The position numbers and the translations under genes were made by a program. This document shows positions 8,875 to 16,558 of a DNA stretch of 64,000 bases, one piece after another. The notes under the pieces were generated by a model. The model worked only from the letters and a program-made list of their open reading frames with translations, was not told where the DNA came from and made no database searches. Origin of the DNA: Bacteroidota bacterium (GTDB taxonomy: Bacteria; Bacteroidota; JABWAT01); contig JAFLBE010000002.1 in assembly GCA_017303995.1 (NCBI GenBank), positions 1 to 64,000 of the forward strand, in the 5' to 3' direction. Every line of letters starts with the position of its first letter. The first letter of the stretch is position 1.

Positions 8875-9318
8875 ATGAAATTACATACTTTAAAATTCGC
8901 TGCCGGTTCACGTAAGAACAGAAAGCGTGTTGGTCGTGGTCAGGGTTCTGGTCATGGTGAGACAGCTTCAAAAGGTGTTAAGGGTGCCCGTTCCAGAAGC
9001 GGTGATATTCAGCGCGCCTGGTTTGAAGGTGGTCAAATGCCTATTCAACGCAGGTTGCCGAAATATGGCTTCACTAATCGTCACAGAGTAGAGTATTTAC
9101 CTGTGAATGTAAGTCGTTTAAATGATTTTCTTGAAACAGTTAAAGATTTTACACCAGAAGTGTTATTTTCCCTTGGTATTATTTCGAAAAAGGGTGCTCT
9201 TATAAAAATTCTTGGTGATGGTGATTTGTCAGGTAAAGTAACCGTTTCAGCACATGCTTTCAGTGAATCTGCTAAGACAAAAATCGAAGCAGCTGGTGGT
9301 AAGGTTAATCAATTATGA
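8875..9318 (+). CDS. rplO: 50S ribosomal protein L15
   Basis: The product is 147 residues. The glycine-rich N-terminus GSRKNRKRVGRGQGSGHGET and GGQMPIQRRLPKYGFTN identify L15, a late-assembly 50S protein. Its last codons overlap the secY start by 4 bases (ATGA), suggesting coupled translation. Confidence 0.98.
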   Translation: MKLHTLKFAAGSRKNRKRVGRGQGSGHGETASKGVKGARSRSGDIQRAWFEGGQMPIQRRLPKYGFTNRHRVEYLPVNVSRLNDFLETVKDFTPEVLFSLGIISKKGALIKILGDGDLSGKVTVSAHAFSESAKTKIEAAGGKVNQL

Positions 9319-10643
9319 GCAAATTAACGGACGGAATCCGTAATGCATTCAAAATCCAGGAGTTAAGAGATAGAATTCTTTACACTCTTGGTATGGTTGT
9401 TGTTTTCCGGATCGGATCGCACATTACTCTGCCTGGTGTCGACGGCTCATTGATTGCTTCTCAAAGCAGTAATGCCGCAAACGATTTACTTGGTTTATTT
9501 GATATGTTTGTTGGTGGTGCCTTTTCCCGTGCCTCCATTTTAGCTCTTGGGATTATGCCCTATATTTCTGCCTCAATTATCATCCAGTTGATGGGGGCAG
9601 TTGTTCCCTTTATCCAGAAGATGCAAAAAGAGGGTGAAGAGGGTCGTAAAAAAATTACTCAATGGACACGTTATGGAACTGTTGTAATCGCCGCTCTCCA
9701 AGCATGGGGTATGAGTGTTCAGCTTGGTTCAAGAGCAGGTACTGGTGGGCAATCTATTGTGATCGATCCAGGTGTATTATTTACGGTTTCTACAATTCTG
9801 CTCCTTACTGCCGGAACAATCTTTGCAATGTGGATTGGTGAACGCATTACGGATAGGGGAATTGGAAATGGAATATCTCTTTTAATTTTTGTTGGAATTG
9901 TTGCCAGAATGCCTGTCAATATCTTCAATGAATTTCAAATTATTTCCTCAGGTGGTCAAAACCTGCTTGTTGAAATTATAATGATTGTACTTCTCGTTTT
10001 TATAACAGCCGGTGTAATTGCATTGACCCAGGGTACACGAAAAATCCCTGTTCAATATGCCAAGCGGGTGGTTGGTAAACGTACATATGGCGGAATAACG
10101 CAATTTATTCCCTTAAAGGTCAATACAGCAGGGGTAATGCCAATTATTTTTGCTCAATCAATTATGTTTATTCCAAGCACGGTTTTGTCTTTCTTCCCGG
10201 AAAATGAATCCATGCAAACTATGGCGATATATTTTCAGCATGATGGGTTTTTCTACAATTTCATGTTTGCCGCAATGATAATTTTCTTCACATACTTTTA
10301 TACTGCAATTGCCTTCAATCCGAATGATGTTGCTGAAAATATGAAGAAACAAGGTGGTTTTATTCCAGGAATCAGACCTGGTAGCCATACTAGTGAGTTT
10401 ATTGACAATATTTTATCAAGAATTACTCTGCCAGGTTCAGTTATCTTGGCCCTAATCGCAGTACTTCCTGCAATTGTAATGCGGTTTGGAATTACTCCAG
10501 GGTTTGCTCAGTTTTTTGGTGGAACTAGCCTATTAATTATGGTTGGTGTAGCACTTGATACGCTGAAACAAGTTGAAAGCCACTTGCTAATGCGCCATTA
10601 TGACGGTTTAATGAAGTCGGGTCGTCTTCGCGGTAGAAAATAG
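9315..10643 (+). CDS. secY: Preprotein translocase subunit SecY
   Basis: The product is 442 residues with ten predicted membrane spans, the channel of the Sec translocon. Family motifs are visible: GIMPYISASIIIQLM (plug and TM2 region), EGRKKITQWTRYGTVV, GIGNGISLLIF, the cytoplasmic loop KRVVGKRTYGG and FIPLKVNTAGVMPIIFAQS, ending LLMRHYDGLMKSGRLRGR. It overlaps rplO by 4 bases and is followed 2 bases later by map. No adk gene stands between them, a common variation. Confidence 0.98.
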   Translation: MSKLTDGIRNAFKIQELRDRILYTLGMVVVFRIGSHITLPGVDGSLIASQSSNAANDLLGLFDMFVGGAFSRASILALGIMPYISASIIIQLMGAVVPFIQKMQKEGEEGRKKITQWTRYGTVVIAALQAWGMSVQLGSRAGTGGQSIVIDPGVLFTVSTILLLTAGTIFAMWIGERITDRGIGNGISLLIFVGIVARMPVNIFNEFQIISSGGQNLLVEIIMIVLLVFITAGVIALTQGTRKIPVQYAKRVVGKRTYGGITQFIPLKVNTAGVMPIIFAQSIMFIPSTVLSFFPENESMQTMAIYFQHDGFFYNFMFAAMIIFFTYFYTAIAFNPNDVAENMKKQGGFIPGIRPGSHTSEFIDNILSRITLPGSVILALIAVLPAIVMRFGITPGFAQFFGGTSLLIMVGVALDTLKQVESHLLMRHYDGLMKSGRLRGRK

Positions 10644-10645
10644 GA

Positions 10646-11404
10646 ATGATAAATGTTTATACGGGGGAGGAATTATCTCTCATCCGTGAATCTGCCAGGC
10701 TTGTAGCTAAAACACTGATATTTATTGAATCCCAGGTAAAACCTGGAGTTTCAACCTTGTTCCTTGACAAAATTGCTGAAGATTTTATCAGATCAAATAA
10801 CGCCATTCCCGCCTTTTTAGGTTATGGTGGATCTAGAAACCCTTACCCTGCGACGCTTTGTGTATCTATCAACGAAGAAGTTGTACATGGTATACCAGGT
10901 GGTCGCTATCTAAAAGATGGTGACATTGTAGGTATTGATTGTGGAACAATTCTTAATGGATTTTATGGTGACCATGCCAAAACATTTTTGGTTGGAAATG
11001 TTTCTGAATCATGCAAGAAGCTTGTGGAAATCACAAGGCAATCGCTTGACATTGGAATTGAACAGGCAATAGAAGGTAACCATGTTAATGATATCGGAAG
11101 TGCTATTCAGGCATTTATTGAATCAAATGGATACTCAATAGTAAGAGATTTAGTTGGTCATGGTGTTGGGAGAAAGCTTCATGAAGACCCACCTGTTCCA
11201 AACTATGGAAAAAAAGGAACTGGTGCTGTTTTGCAGGCTGGTATGGTACTTGCGATTGAACCAATGGTTAACATGGGTTCTTGGAGAGTTAAAGTTTTAA
11301 GAGATGGCTGGACAATAGTTACAGCTGATAAAAAAAACTCAGCACATTTTGAACATACGGTTCTTGTAGGCAAGGACAAAGCAGAAATTTTATCACAAGC
11401 ATAA
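10646..11404 (+). CDS. map: Methionine aminopeptidase, type I
   Basis: The product is 252 residues and removes N-terminal Met from nascent proteins. Metal and catalytic residues are in place: the His of VVHGIPGGRYL, two Asp in VGIDCGTILNGFYGDHAKTF, the His of DLVGHGVGRKLHEDP, the Glu of LAIEPMVN and the Glu of FEHTVLV. It lacks the N-terminal zinc-finger extension of eukaryotic forms. Position between secY and infA is standard. Confidence 0.98.
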   Translation: MINVYTGEELSLIRESARLVAKTLIFIESQVKPGVSTLFLDKIAEDFIRSNNAIPAFLGYGGSRNPYPATLCVSINEEVVHGIPGGRYLKDGDIVGIDCGTILNGFYGDHAKTFLVGNVSESCKKLVEITRQSLDIGIEQAIEGNHVNDIGSAIQAFIESNGYSIVRDLVGHGVGRKLHEDPPVPNYGKKGTGAVLQAGMVLAIEPMVNMGSWRVKVLRDGWTIVTADKKNSAHFEHTVLVGKDKAEILSQA

Positions 11405-11407
11405 ATT

Positions 11408-11626
11408 ATGGCAAAAGAAGGTCACATAAAGGTAGACGGTACAATAGAGGAAGCTCTTCCGAACGCCAATTTTAAGGTAAAGCTGGAAAACGGTCATGAA
11501 ATTCTTGCCCACGTTTCCGGGAAAATGAGAATGCACTTCATTAAAATTTTACCTGGCGATAAGGTTTCAGTAGAACTTTCACCCTATGATCTCACAAAGG
11601 GTAGAATCGTTTACAGGTATAAATAA
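11408..11626 (+). CDS. infA: Translation initiation factor IF-1
   Basis: The product is 72 residues, the normal length, with the S1-type OB fold: [40 protein letters not shown] and [13 protein letters not shown]-1 blocks the A site during initiation. It starts 3 bases after the map stop. Confidence 0.98.
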   Translation: MAKEGHIKVDGTIEEALPNANFKVKLENGHEILAHVSGKMRMHFIKILPGDKVSVELSPYDLTKGRIVYRYK

Positions 11627-11637
11627 CAGGATCAAAA

Positions 11638-11751
11638 ATGAAAATCAGAGCTTCTGTAAAAAAAAGATGTGATAAATGTAAGGTTATTCGCAGGAATGGA
11701 ATCGTTCTTGTTATCTGTGAAAACCCAAAACACAAACAACGTCAGGGATAA
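11638..11751 (+). CDS. rpmJ: 50S ribosomal protein L36, zinc form
   Basis: A 37-residue frame ([20 protein letters not shown], then [16 protein letters not shown]) matches L36. The zinc ligands are CDKC, the Cys of ICEN and the His of PKHKQ. It lies between infA and rpsM, as expected. ATG start 11 bases after the infA stop. Confidence 0.97.
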   Translation: MKIRASVKKRCDKCKVIRRNGIVLVICENPKHKQRQG

Positions 11752-11772
11752 AACTAAGAGAGGAGAATAACT

Positions 11773-12150
11773 TTGGCTCGTATAGCTGGGGTTGATTTAC
11801 CTAAAAATAAAAGAGTTCTCATAGGACTGACTTATATTTATGGTATCGGAAAAGCCCGTTCCGCACAAATTCTGGTGAAAGCTGGAGTCAGTGAAAATAA
11901 ACGGGTACATGAACTTACCGACGATGACGTCAATAAGATTAAAGAAACTATCAACAATGAGTACAAAGTTGAAGGTCCTCTACGGAGTGAAGTACAACTA
12001 AGTATTAAGCGTTTGATGGATATCGGTTGCTATAGAGGCATCCGTCACCGGAGAAGTCTGCCTGTTCGCGGGCAACGTACACGGACAAATGCACGTACCC
12101 GTAAAGGTAAGCGCAAGACGGTTGCAAATAAGAAAAAGGCAACCAAGTAA
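11773..12150 (+). CDS. rpsM: 30S ribosomal protein S13
   Basis: The start is TTG at 11773 with a strong GAGAGGAG upstream. The product is 125 residues, [20 protein letters not shown] then [12 protein letters not shown], with the C-terminal [20 protein letters not shown] and a basic tail. S13 contacts the P-site tRNA and forms bridges to the 50S subunit. First gene of the alpha operon segment. Confidence 0.97.
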   Translation: MARIAGVDLPKNKRVLIGLTYIYGIGKARSAQILVKAGVSENKRVHELTDDDVNKIKETINNEYKVEGPLRSEVQLSIKRLMDIGCYRGIRHRRSLPVRGQRTRTNARTRKGKRKTVANKKKATK

Positions 12151-12171
12151 TAGATTATTGGGAGAATCAGA

Positions 12172-12558
12172 TTGGCTAAGCAAGCAAAAAAAGTCAAGAA
12201 AAAAGCCTCCGTTGAAGCCAATGGTCAGGCCCACATTCAGGCAACATTCAATAATGTCATTGTTACCCTTACAGATAGCTATGGAAATACTATTTCCTGG
12301 TCAAGTGCTGGTAAGAATGGCTTTAAAGGATCCAGAAAAAATACTCCGTTCGCGGCTCAGGTAACTGCTGAAGCTGCTGCAAAAGAAGCATATTCACTCG
12401 GGCTTCGTAAGGTTGAAGTTCTGATCAAAGGCCCAGGTTCAGGTAGAGAAGCAGCTGTTCGTAGTCTGCAAACTTCCGGCTTGGAAATTCAGGTCATCAA
12501 GGACATCACTCCTATTCCTCATAACGGCTGTCGTCCGCCGAAAAAGAGAAGAGTTTAA
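12172..12558 (+). CDS. rpsK: 30S ribosomal protein S11
   Basis: The start is TTG at 12172, with GGGAG about 8 bases upstream. The product is 128 residues. [40 protein letters not shown] and the C-terminal [18 protein letters not shown] are diagnostic. S11 lies at the 30S platform near the E-site mRNA. Confidence 0.98.
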   Translation: MAKQAKKVKKKASVEANGQAHIQATFNNVIVTLTDSYGNTISWSSAGKNGFKGSRKNTPFAAQVTAEAAAKEAYSLGLRKVEVLIKGPGSGREAAVRSLQTSGLEIQVIKDITPIPHNGCRPPKKRRV

Positions 12559-12579
12559 GTTTTAACCAGTATTCGTAAA

Positions 12580-12597
12580 CCTATCAGCCATGATAGG
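12580..12597 (+). promoter_or_regulatory. Hairpin upstream of rpsD
   Basis: CCTATCA (12580-12586) and TGATAGG (12591-12597) form a perfect 7-bp stem with a GCCA loop in the 68-base rpsK-rpsD gap. No T-tract follows. S4 is a known translational autorepressor in enterobacteria and bacilli, so this could be part of an S4 target; that link is inference. Confidence 0.35.
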
Positions 12598-12626
12598 GAA
12601 GAAGAATCAATTCCTGGAGTTAGTTA

Positions 12627-13256
12627 ATGGCAAGATATACAGATGCTGTATGTAAATTGTGCCGTAGGGAAAAGCAAAAACTTTTTCTTAAAGGCGCACG
12701 TTGTTTTACAGCGAAATGTGCAATTGAAAAACGTAATTATGCACCTGGCCAACATGGTCAGTCCCGCCGATCAAAATTTTCTGAATATGCACGTCAGTTG
12801 CGTGAAAAACAAAAACTCAAAAGAATTTATGGGTTGCTTGAACAACCATTCCGGTTGATTTATGAAAAATCAAATCGCCAGAAAGGTATTACCGGGGAAA
12901 ACCTTATTGTTAATCTTGAAAGAAGATTAGACAATGTTGTTTACCGCTTAGGATTTGCAGCATCTAGAAACGCTGCCCGGCAAATTGTACGTCATCGGCA
13001 TTTGCTGGTTAATGATCAGTTAGTCGACATTCCATCGTTTATGGTTAAACCAGGCGACGTTCTTAAAATAAAAGATCAATCCAAGAAAATGGCGTCAATA
13101 CATGACTCAATTTCAAAGATTAAAGATTCTCAGCTACCTGCCTGGCTTGAACTTGATAAGGCAAATCTCGCCGGTAAGTTTCTTTCCCTGCCTTCACGTG
13201 CTGAAGTTCAGGTCGAAGTTAACGAACAACTTATCGTCGAATTGTACTCCAAGTAA
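12627..13256 (+). CDS. rpsD: 30S ribosomal protein S4
   Basis: The product is 209 residues. The N-terminus has four cysteines (CKLCRREKQKLFLKGARC, then C in FTAKCA), the possibly zinc-binding form. YAPGQHGQSRRSKFSEYARQ, LERRLDNVVYRLGFAASRNA and ARQIVRHRHLLVNDQLVDIP mark the S4 RNA-binding domain. S4 is a primary 16S rRNA binder. ATG 12627 follows GGAG. Confidence 0.98.
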   Translation: MARYTDAVCKLCRREKQKLFLKGARCFTAKCAIEKRNYAPGQHGQSRRSKFSEYARQLREKQKLKRIYGLLEQPFRLIYEKSNRQKGITGENLIVNLERRLDNVVYRLGFAASRNAARQIVRHRHLLVNDQLVDIPSFMVKPGDVLKIKDQSKKMASIHDSISKIKDSQLPAWLELDKANLAGKFLSLPSRAEVQVEVNEQLIVELYSK

Positions 13257-13294
13257 GACCTGACCCGGTCAAAAGACAGAAAGGACATGGTTTT

Positions 13295-14305
13295 ATGAGT
13301 CAAAATTATTTACAAATGCCAGAAGGTATTCAGATTGATGAATCATCACGATCTGCTACCTTCGCCAGGTTTACTGTTCAGCCACTTGAGCGTGGTTACG
13401 GTGTAACTATTGGTAACAGCCTAAGAAGGGTTCTTGTTTCTTCTCTTCAGGGAATAGCAATTACTGGTGTTAAGTTTGAAGGTGTATCACATGAGTTTTC
13501 TACTATTCCTGGTGTAGTAGAAGATGTAACAGATATTGTACTAAATCTTAAGCAGATTAGATTCAAATCAGACCATCAAAAATTTAACAAGATTTATATA
13601 AAAGTTAAGGGCCCAACAACCCTCACTGCTGCTGAAATCCAAAAGGTTACGGATGAGGTTGAAGTATTAAATCCTTCACAGGAAATTCTTACTCTGAATA
13701 CGGAAAAAACTATTGAGTTTGAAATCCGTCTTTCAAAGGGTAAAGGATATGTTCCGTCAGATGATAATAAGACACCTGATCAGTCAATTGGTCTTATTTC
13801 AGTTGATGCCTTATTTTCACCTGTGAAGACTGTTACTTATACTATTGAAAATACCAGAGTTGGTCAGCGTACAGACTATGAAAAACTTATTCTGGATCTT
13901 CATACTGATGGATCAATTAATCCTGAAGATGCACTGGCTCAGGCTTCCAAAATTTTAAAGGATCACCTTCAGTTTTTTCATGGCTTCGAAAAGGGAGCTG
14001 AAGAAAATGTAAAGAAGGAAAAAGTTTACGACGAGGAATTTTTAAATATTCGTCGGATTCTTAAAACTGCAGTTGATGATTTGGAACTTTCGGTTCGTTC
14101 TCATAACTGCCTCAAGGCAGCAAATGTGAAAATTCTGGCCGATCTTGTCAGAAAAGATGAAAGCGAAATGCTAAAATTTAGAAATTTTGGTAGAAAATCA
14201 TTGGCAGAACTCACTGAACTTGTCCACGTTAAAGGCTTATCTTTCGGAATGGATGTTGATAAGTATTTAGAAGACGACGAAGATTATAAAACAGGAAGTA
14301 AATAA
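13295..14305 (+). CDS. rpoA: RNA polymerase alpha subunit
   Basis: The product is 336 residues. The N-terminal dimerisation domain shows FTVQPLERGYGVTIGNSLRR and LRRVLVSSLQGIAITGVKFE. The C-terminal domain follows a linker at about residue 240, with LELSVRSHNCLKAANVKILA and FRNFGRKSLAELTELV, the UP-element and activator contact domain. The stop is immediately followed by the rplQ ATG. Confidence 0.98.
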   Translation: MSQNYLQMPEGIQIDESSRSATFARFTVQPLERGYGVTIGNSLRRVLVSSLQGIAITGVKFEGVSHEFSTIPGVVEDVTDIVLNLKQIRFKSDHQKFNKIYIKVKGPTTLTAAEIQKVTDEVEVLNPSQEILTLNTEKTIEFEIRLSKGKGYVPSDDNKTPDQSIGLISVDALFSPVKTVTYTIENTRVGQRTDYEKLILDLHTDGSINPEDALAQASKILKDHLQFFHGFEKGAEENVKKEKVYDEEFLNIRRILKTAVDDLELSVRSHNCLKAANVKILADLVRKDESEMLKFRNFGRKSLAELTELVHVKGLSFGMDVDKYLEDDEDYKTGSK

Positions 14306-14683
14306 ATGAGACATAGAGTTTCCGGTAAAAATCTTGGCCGTAAAGCAAGTCACCGTAAGGCCACAATGAATTCTTTATGTACTGCATTGTTTTTACATAA
14401 ACGTATCACTACTACGGTAACAAAGGCAAAAGAAGCCCGCAGGTTTGCAGAAAAATTGATTACAACCGCTAAGGCGAATGATCACAATGCATACCGTGAA
14501 GTTTTTAAATCAATTAGAAGTAAAGAAGCAATTCAACAACTTTTCAAGGAAATAATTCCAAAAGTTGGTACCAGACCGGGTGGCTACACACGGGTTGTAA
14601 AACTTGGAAAACGCTTGGGTGACAGTGCTGAAGTTGCTGTTCTTGAATTGGTCGATTTTAATTTAACTGACACAAAAGCATAA
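14306..14683 (+). CDS. rplQ: 50S ribosomal protein L17
   Basis: The product is 125 residues, starting RHRVSGKNLGRKASHRKATM, with TTVTKAKEARRFAEKLI and GTRPGGYTRVVKLGKRLGDS. L17 sits near the tunnel exit. The gene begins right after the rpoA stop with no gap, and a strong terminator follows, so it ends the superoperon. Confidence 0.98.
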   Translation: MRHRVSGKNLGRKASHRKATMNSLCTALFLHKRITTTVTKAKEARRFAEKLITTAKANDHNAYREVFKSIRSKEAIQQLFKEIIPKVGTRPGGYTRVVKLGKRLGDSAEVAVLELVDFNLTDTKA

Positions 14684-14703
14684 GTAGAAATACTAGTTTC
14701 TCA

Positions 14704-14733
14704 AAGCCCGTCCACAAGACGGGCTTTTTTTTT
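14704..14733 (+). terminator. Rho-independent terminator of the ribosomal operon
   Basis: AAGCCCGTC (14704-14712) pairs perfectly with GACGGGCTT (14718-14726) around a CACAA loop. An unbroken T run extends to 14733. It lies 21 bases after the rplQ stop. Confidence 0.93.
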
Positions 14734-14775
14734 ACTCTTACCACAAATTCCCGACCGATTATTCCTTTATTATAT

Positions 14776-14788
14776 CGGATTAAATCCG
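14776..14788. promoter_or_regulatory. 13-base inverted repeat before engB
   Basis: CGGATT and AATCCG flank a single A (14776-14788), 14 bases before the engB ATG. The surrounding gap is AT-rich and must hold the engB promoter, because a terminator lies just upstream. The repeat could be an operator or a 5' UTR hairpin; neither is shown. Confidence 0.3.
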
Positions 14789-14802
14789 TAAATTAATAAA
14801 TT

Positions 14803-15396
14803 ATGGACGCACTAAATCTACAGATAGAATTTCTTTCAGTAAAACCTGATACTCTTAAACTTGAACCATTCAGGCATGTTGCGGTTATAGGAAGATCGAA
14901 TGTTGGAAAATCTAGTTTAATAAATATGCTCTCTAAGCGGCAACAAGCTGCATATATATCATCCAATCCCGGAAAAACACGAACCTTAAATTTTTACAAG
15001 ACCCAATACCCTTTGTACCTTGTTGATATGCCAGGGTACGGTTACGCAAGGGTTTCAAAAACTGAAAGAGAAAAGTGGCATCACATGATTCAAAGTTATT
15101 TTGCTTTGTTTCAGGACCGAATGCTATTGTTTCTCTTAATCGATGCAAGACATCCGGTTCAGCCCGCCGATATTGAGTTCTTTTTACTTGCAAGATCTTT
15201 TTCAATGCCGAAAATTGTCTGTCTGACAAAAATTGACCAGGCGGGGCAAAAAGAAATTGCCATCTGCAGGAAAAGTTTAAAATCTGTTCTTGCTGAAATT
15301 GGATCTGATTATCAGGTTGTAGAATCATCATCTAAAACCGGTAAAGGAAAAAAGGAAATTTTAAAGCTGATTGCAGAATACCAGGATAACCCTTAA
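14803..15396 (+). CDS. engB: Ribosome biogenesis GTPase EngB (YsxC/YihA)
   Basis: The product is 197 residues, family length. GTPase motifs in order are G1 GRSNVGKSSLIN (near residue 30), a G2 Thr in GKTRTLNFY, G3 DMPGYGYA, G4 TKID and G5 SSKTGKGK. EngB assists 50S assembly. ATG 14803 has no clear Shine-Dalgarno (AT-rich leader). It is the first gene after the ribosomal terminator and is followed 13 bases later by the aminotransferase gene. Confidence 0.95.
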   Translation: MDALNLQIEFLSVKPDTLKLEPFRHVAVIGRSNVGKSSLINMLSKRQQAAYISSNPGKTRTLNFYKTQYPLYLVDMPGYGYARVSKTEREKWHHMIQSYFALFQDRMLLFLLIDARHPVQPADIEFFLLARSFSMPKIVCLTKIDQAGQKEIAICRKSLKSVLAEIGSDYQVVESSSKTGKGKKEILKLIAEYQDNP

Positions 15397-15409
15397 AGAG
15401 GAAACTGAC

Positions 15410-16558
15410 ATGAAACCACGTTTATTTACACCCGGACCAACACCTGTTCCTGAAACCATACAACTGATGATGGCAAAGCCAATGATTCATCACAGGAATG
15501 AAGATTTTCAGGAATACCTTTCTGCCTGTCATGGCAAGTTAAAGTATCTGTTTCAGACATCATCGCCAGTTATTATCCTGACAGGAAGTGGTACTTCCGG
15601 AATGGAATCACTCGTTAGTTCTGTAATGGGAGAAGGAGAAGAGGCTGTATTTATTAATGGTGGGAAGTTTGGGGAAAGATGGGGTGAACTTCTTACTCAT
15701 TATCAGATTACTCATTATGAAATTACCAAGCAATGGGGTATACCGGTATCTTCTAGTGAAATAATTGATTTAATAACGAAAAATCCAAAAATTTCAACAG
15801 TGTTTCTGACTCATTCGGAGACTTCAACTGGTACCTATACTGATATTAAGTCGATAACTTCAGATGTAAAAGCAAAATTTCCATTGGTGAAAGTCATTGT
15901 TGATGGAATTACTTCAGTAGGTTCCCATGAACTGCGAATGGATGAATGGAATATCGATGCAATTGTTACTGGATCCCAAAAAGGGTTGATGATTCCTCCC
16001 GGACTTGCATTAGTAGCTATTCAGAATAGCCTTATTGAAAAAATCAAAAATCAAAAATCAAAATCTTACTATTTAAGCCTTCAGGAGGCCGTAAAAGCAC
16101 ATTCAGGAAATGACACACCCTGGACTCCGGCTGTTTCTCTGATTATTGGACTGAAATATGCGCTTGAAATGATTGAACAAGAAGGTATCGAGAACGTTTG
16201 GAAGCGCCATCAGCTGCTTGGGGAAAGTATAAGGCGGGGTGTTACTGCCTTAGGCTTAAAGTTATTTTCAACTTCACCTTCAAATGCAGTTACTCCAGTT
16301 TACCTGCCTGAGGGTGTAGACTGGAAAAAATTTAACAGCCATCTTAAGAAAAATGATGGAATTACTATTGCAGGCGGACAAGGACCGTTTACAGGTAAAA
16401 TTTTCAGATTAAGCCATCTTGGTTACTATGATATTTTTGATATGGTAACTATAATGGTTGGTATTGAACGGGCACTTAAAGCCTGCGGATATTCTTTTAA
16501 GGTGGGTTCAGGAGTTGCTGAAACCCACAATTACCTGATGGAAAACATGGAGAAATGA
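15410..16558 (+). CDS. Class V aminotransferase, likely for serine synthesis
   Basis: ATG 15410, preceded by AAAGAGGA, gives 382 residues; an upstream in-frame ATG at 15371 lies inside engB and is rejected. The N-terminus FTPGPTPVPETIQLMMAKP and the PLP lysine in TGSQKGLMIPPGLALVA place it in the PLP fold-type I class V group, with alanine-glyoxylate and serine-pyruvate aminotransferases. The stop overlaps the start of serA by one base, so the pair is coupled. This suggests it converts 3-phosphohydroxypyruvate to phosphoserine, as in lineages where such an enzyme replaces SerC. The substrate is inference. Confidence 0.88.
   Translation: MKPRLFTPGPTPVPETIQLMMAKPMIHHRNEDFQEYLSACHGKLKYLFQTSSPVIILTGSGTSGMESLVSSVMGEGEEAVFINGGKFGERWGELLTHYQITHYEITKQWGIPVSSSEIIDLITKNPKISTVFLTHSETSTGTYTDIKSITSDVKAKFPLVKVIVDGITSVGSHELRMDEWNIDAIVTGSQKGLMIPPGLALVAIQNSLIEKIKNQKSKSYYLSLQEAVKAHSGNDTPWTPAVSLIIGLKYALEMIEQEGIENVWKRHQLLGESIRRGVTALGLKLFSTSPSNAVTPVYLPEGVDWKKFNSHLKKNDGITIAGGQGPFTGKIFRLSHLGYYDIFDMVTIMVGIERALKACGYSFKVGSGVAETHNYLMENMEK

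Noticed and set aside
10640-10650. Loss of adk between secY and map as an anomaly
   Set aside because: Many bacteria, including Bacteroidetes relatives, lack adk at this place, so it is not unusual.
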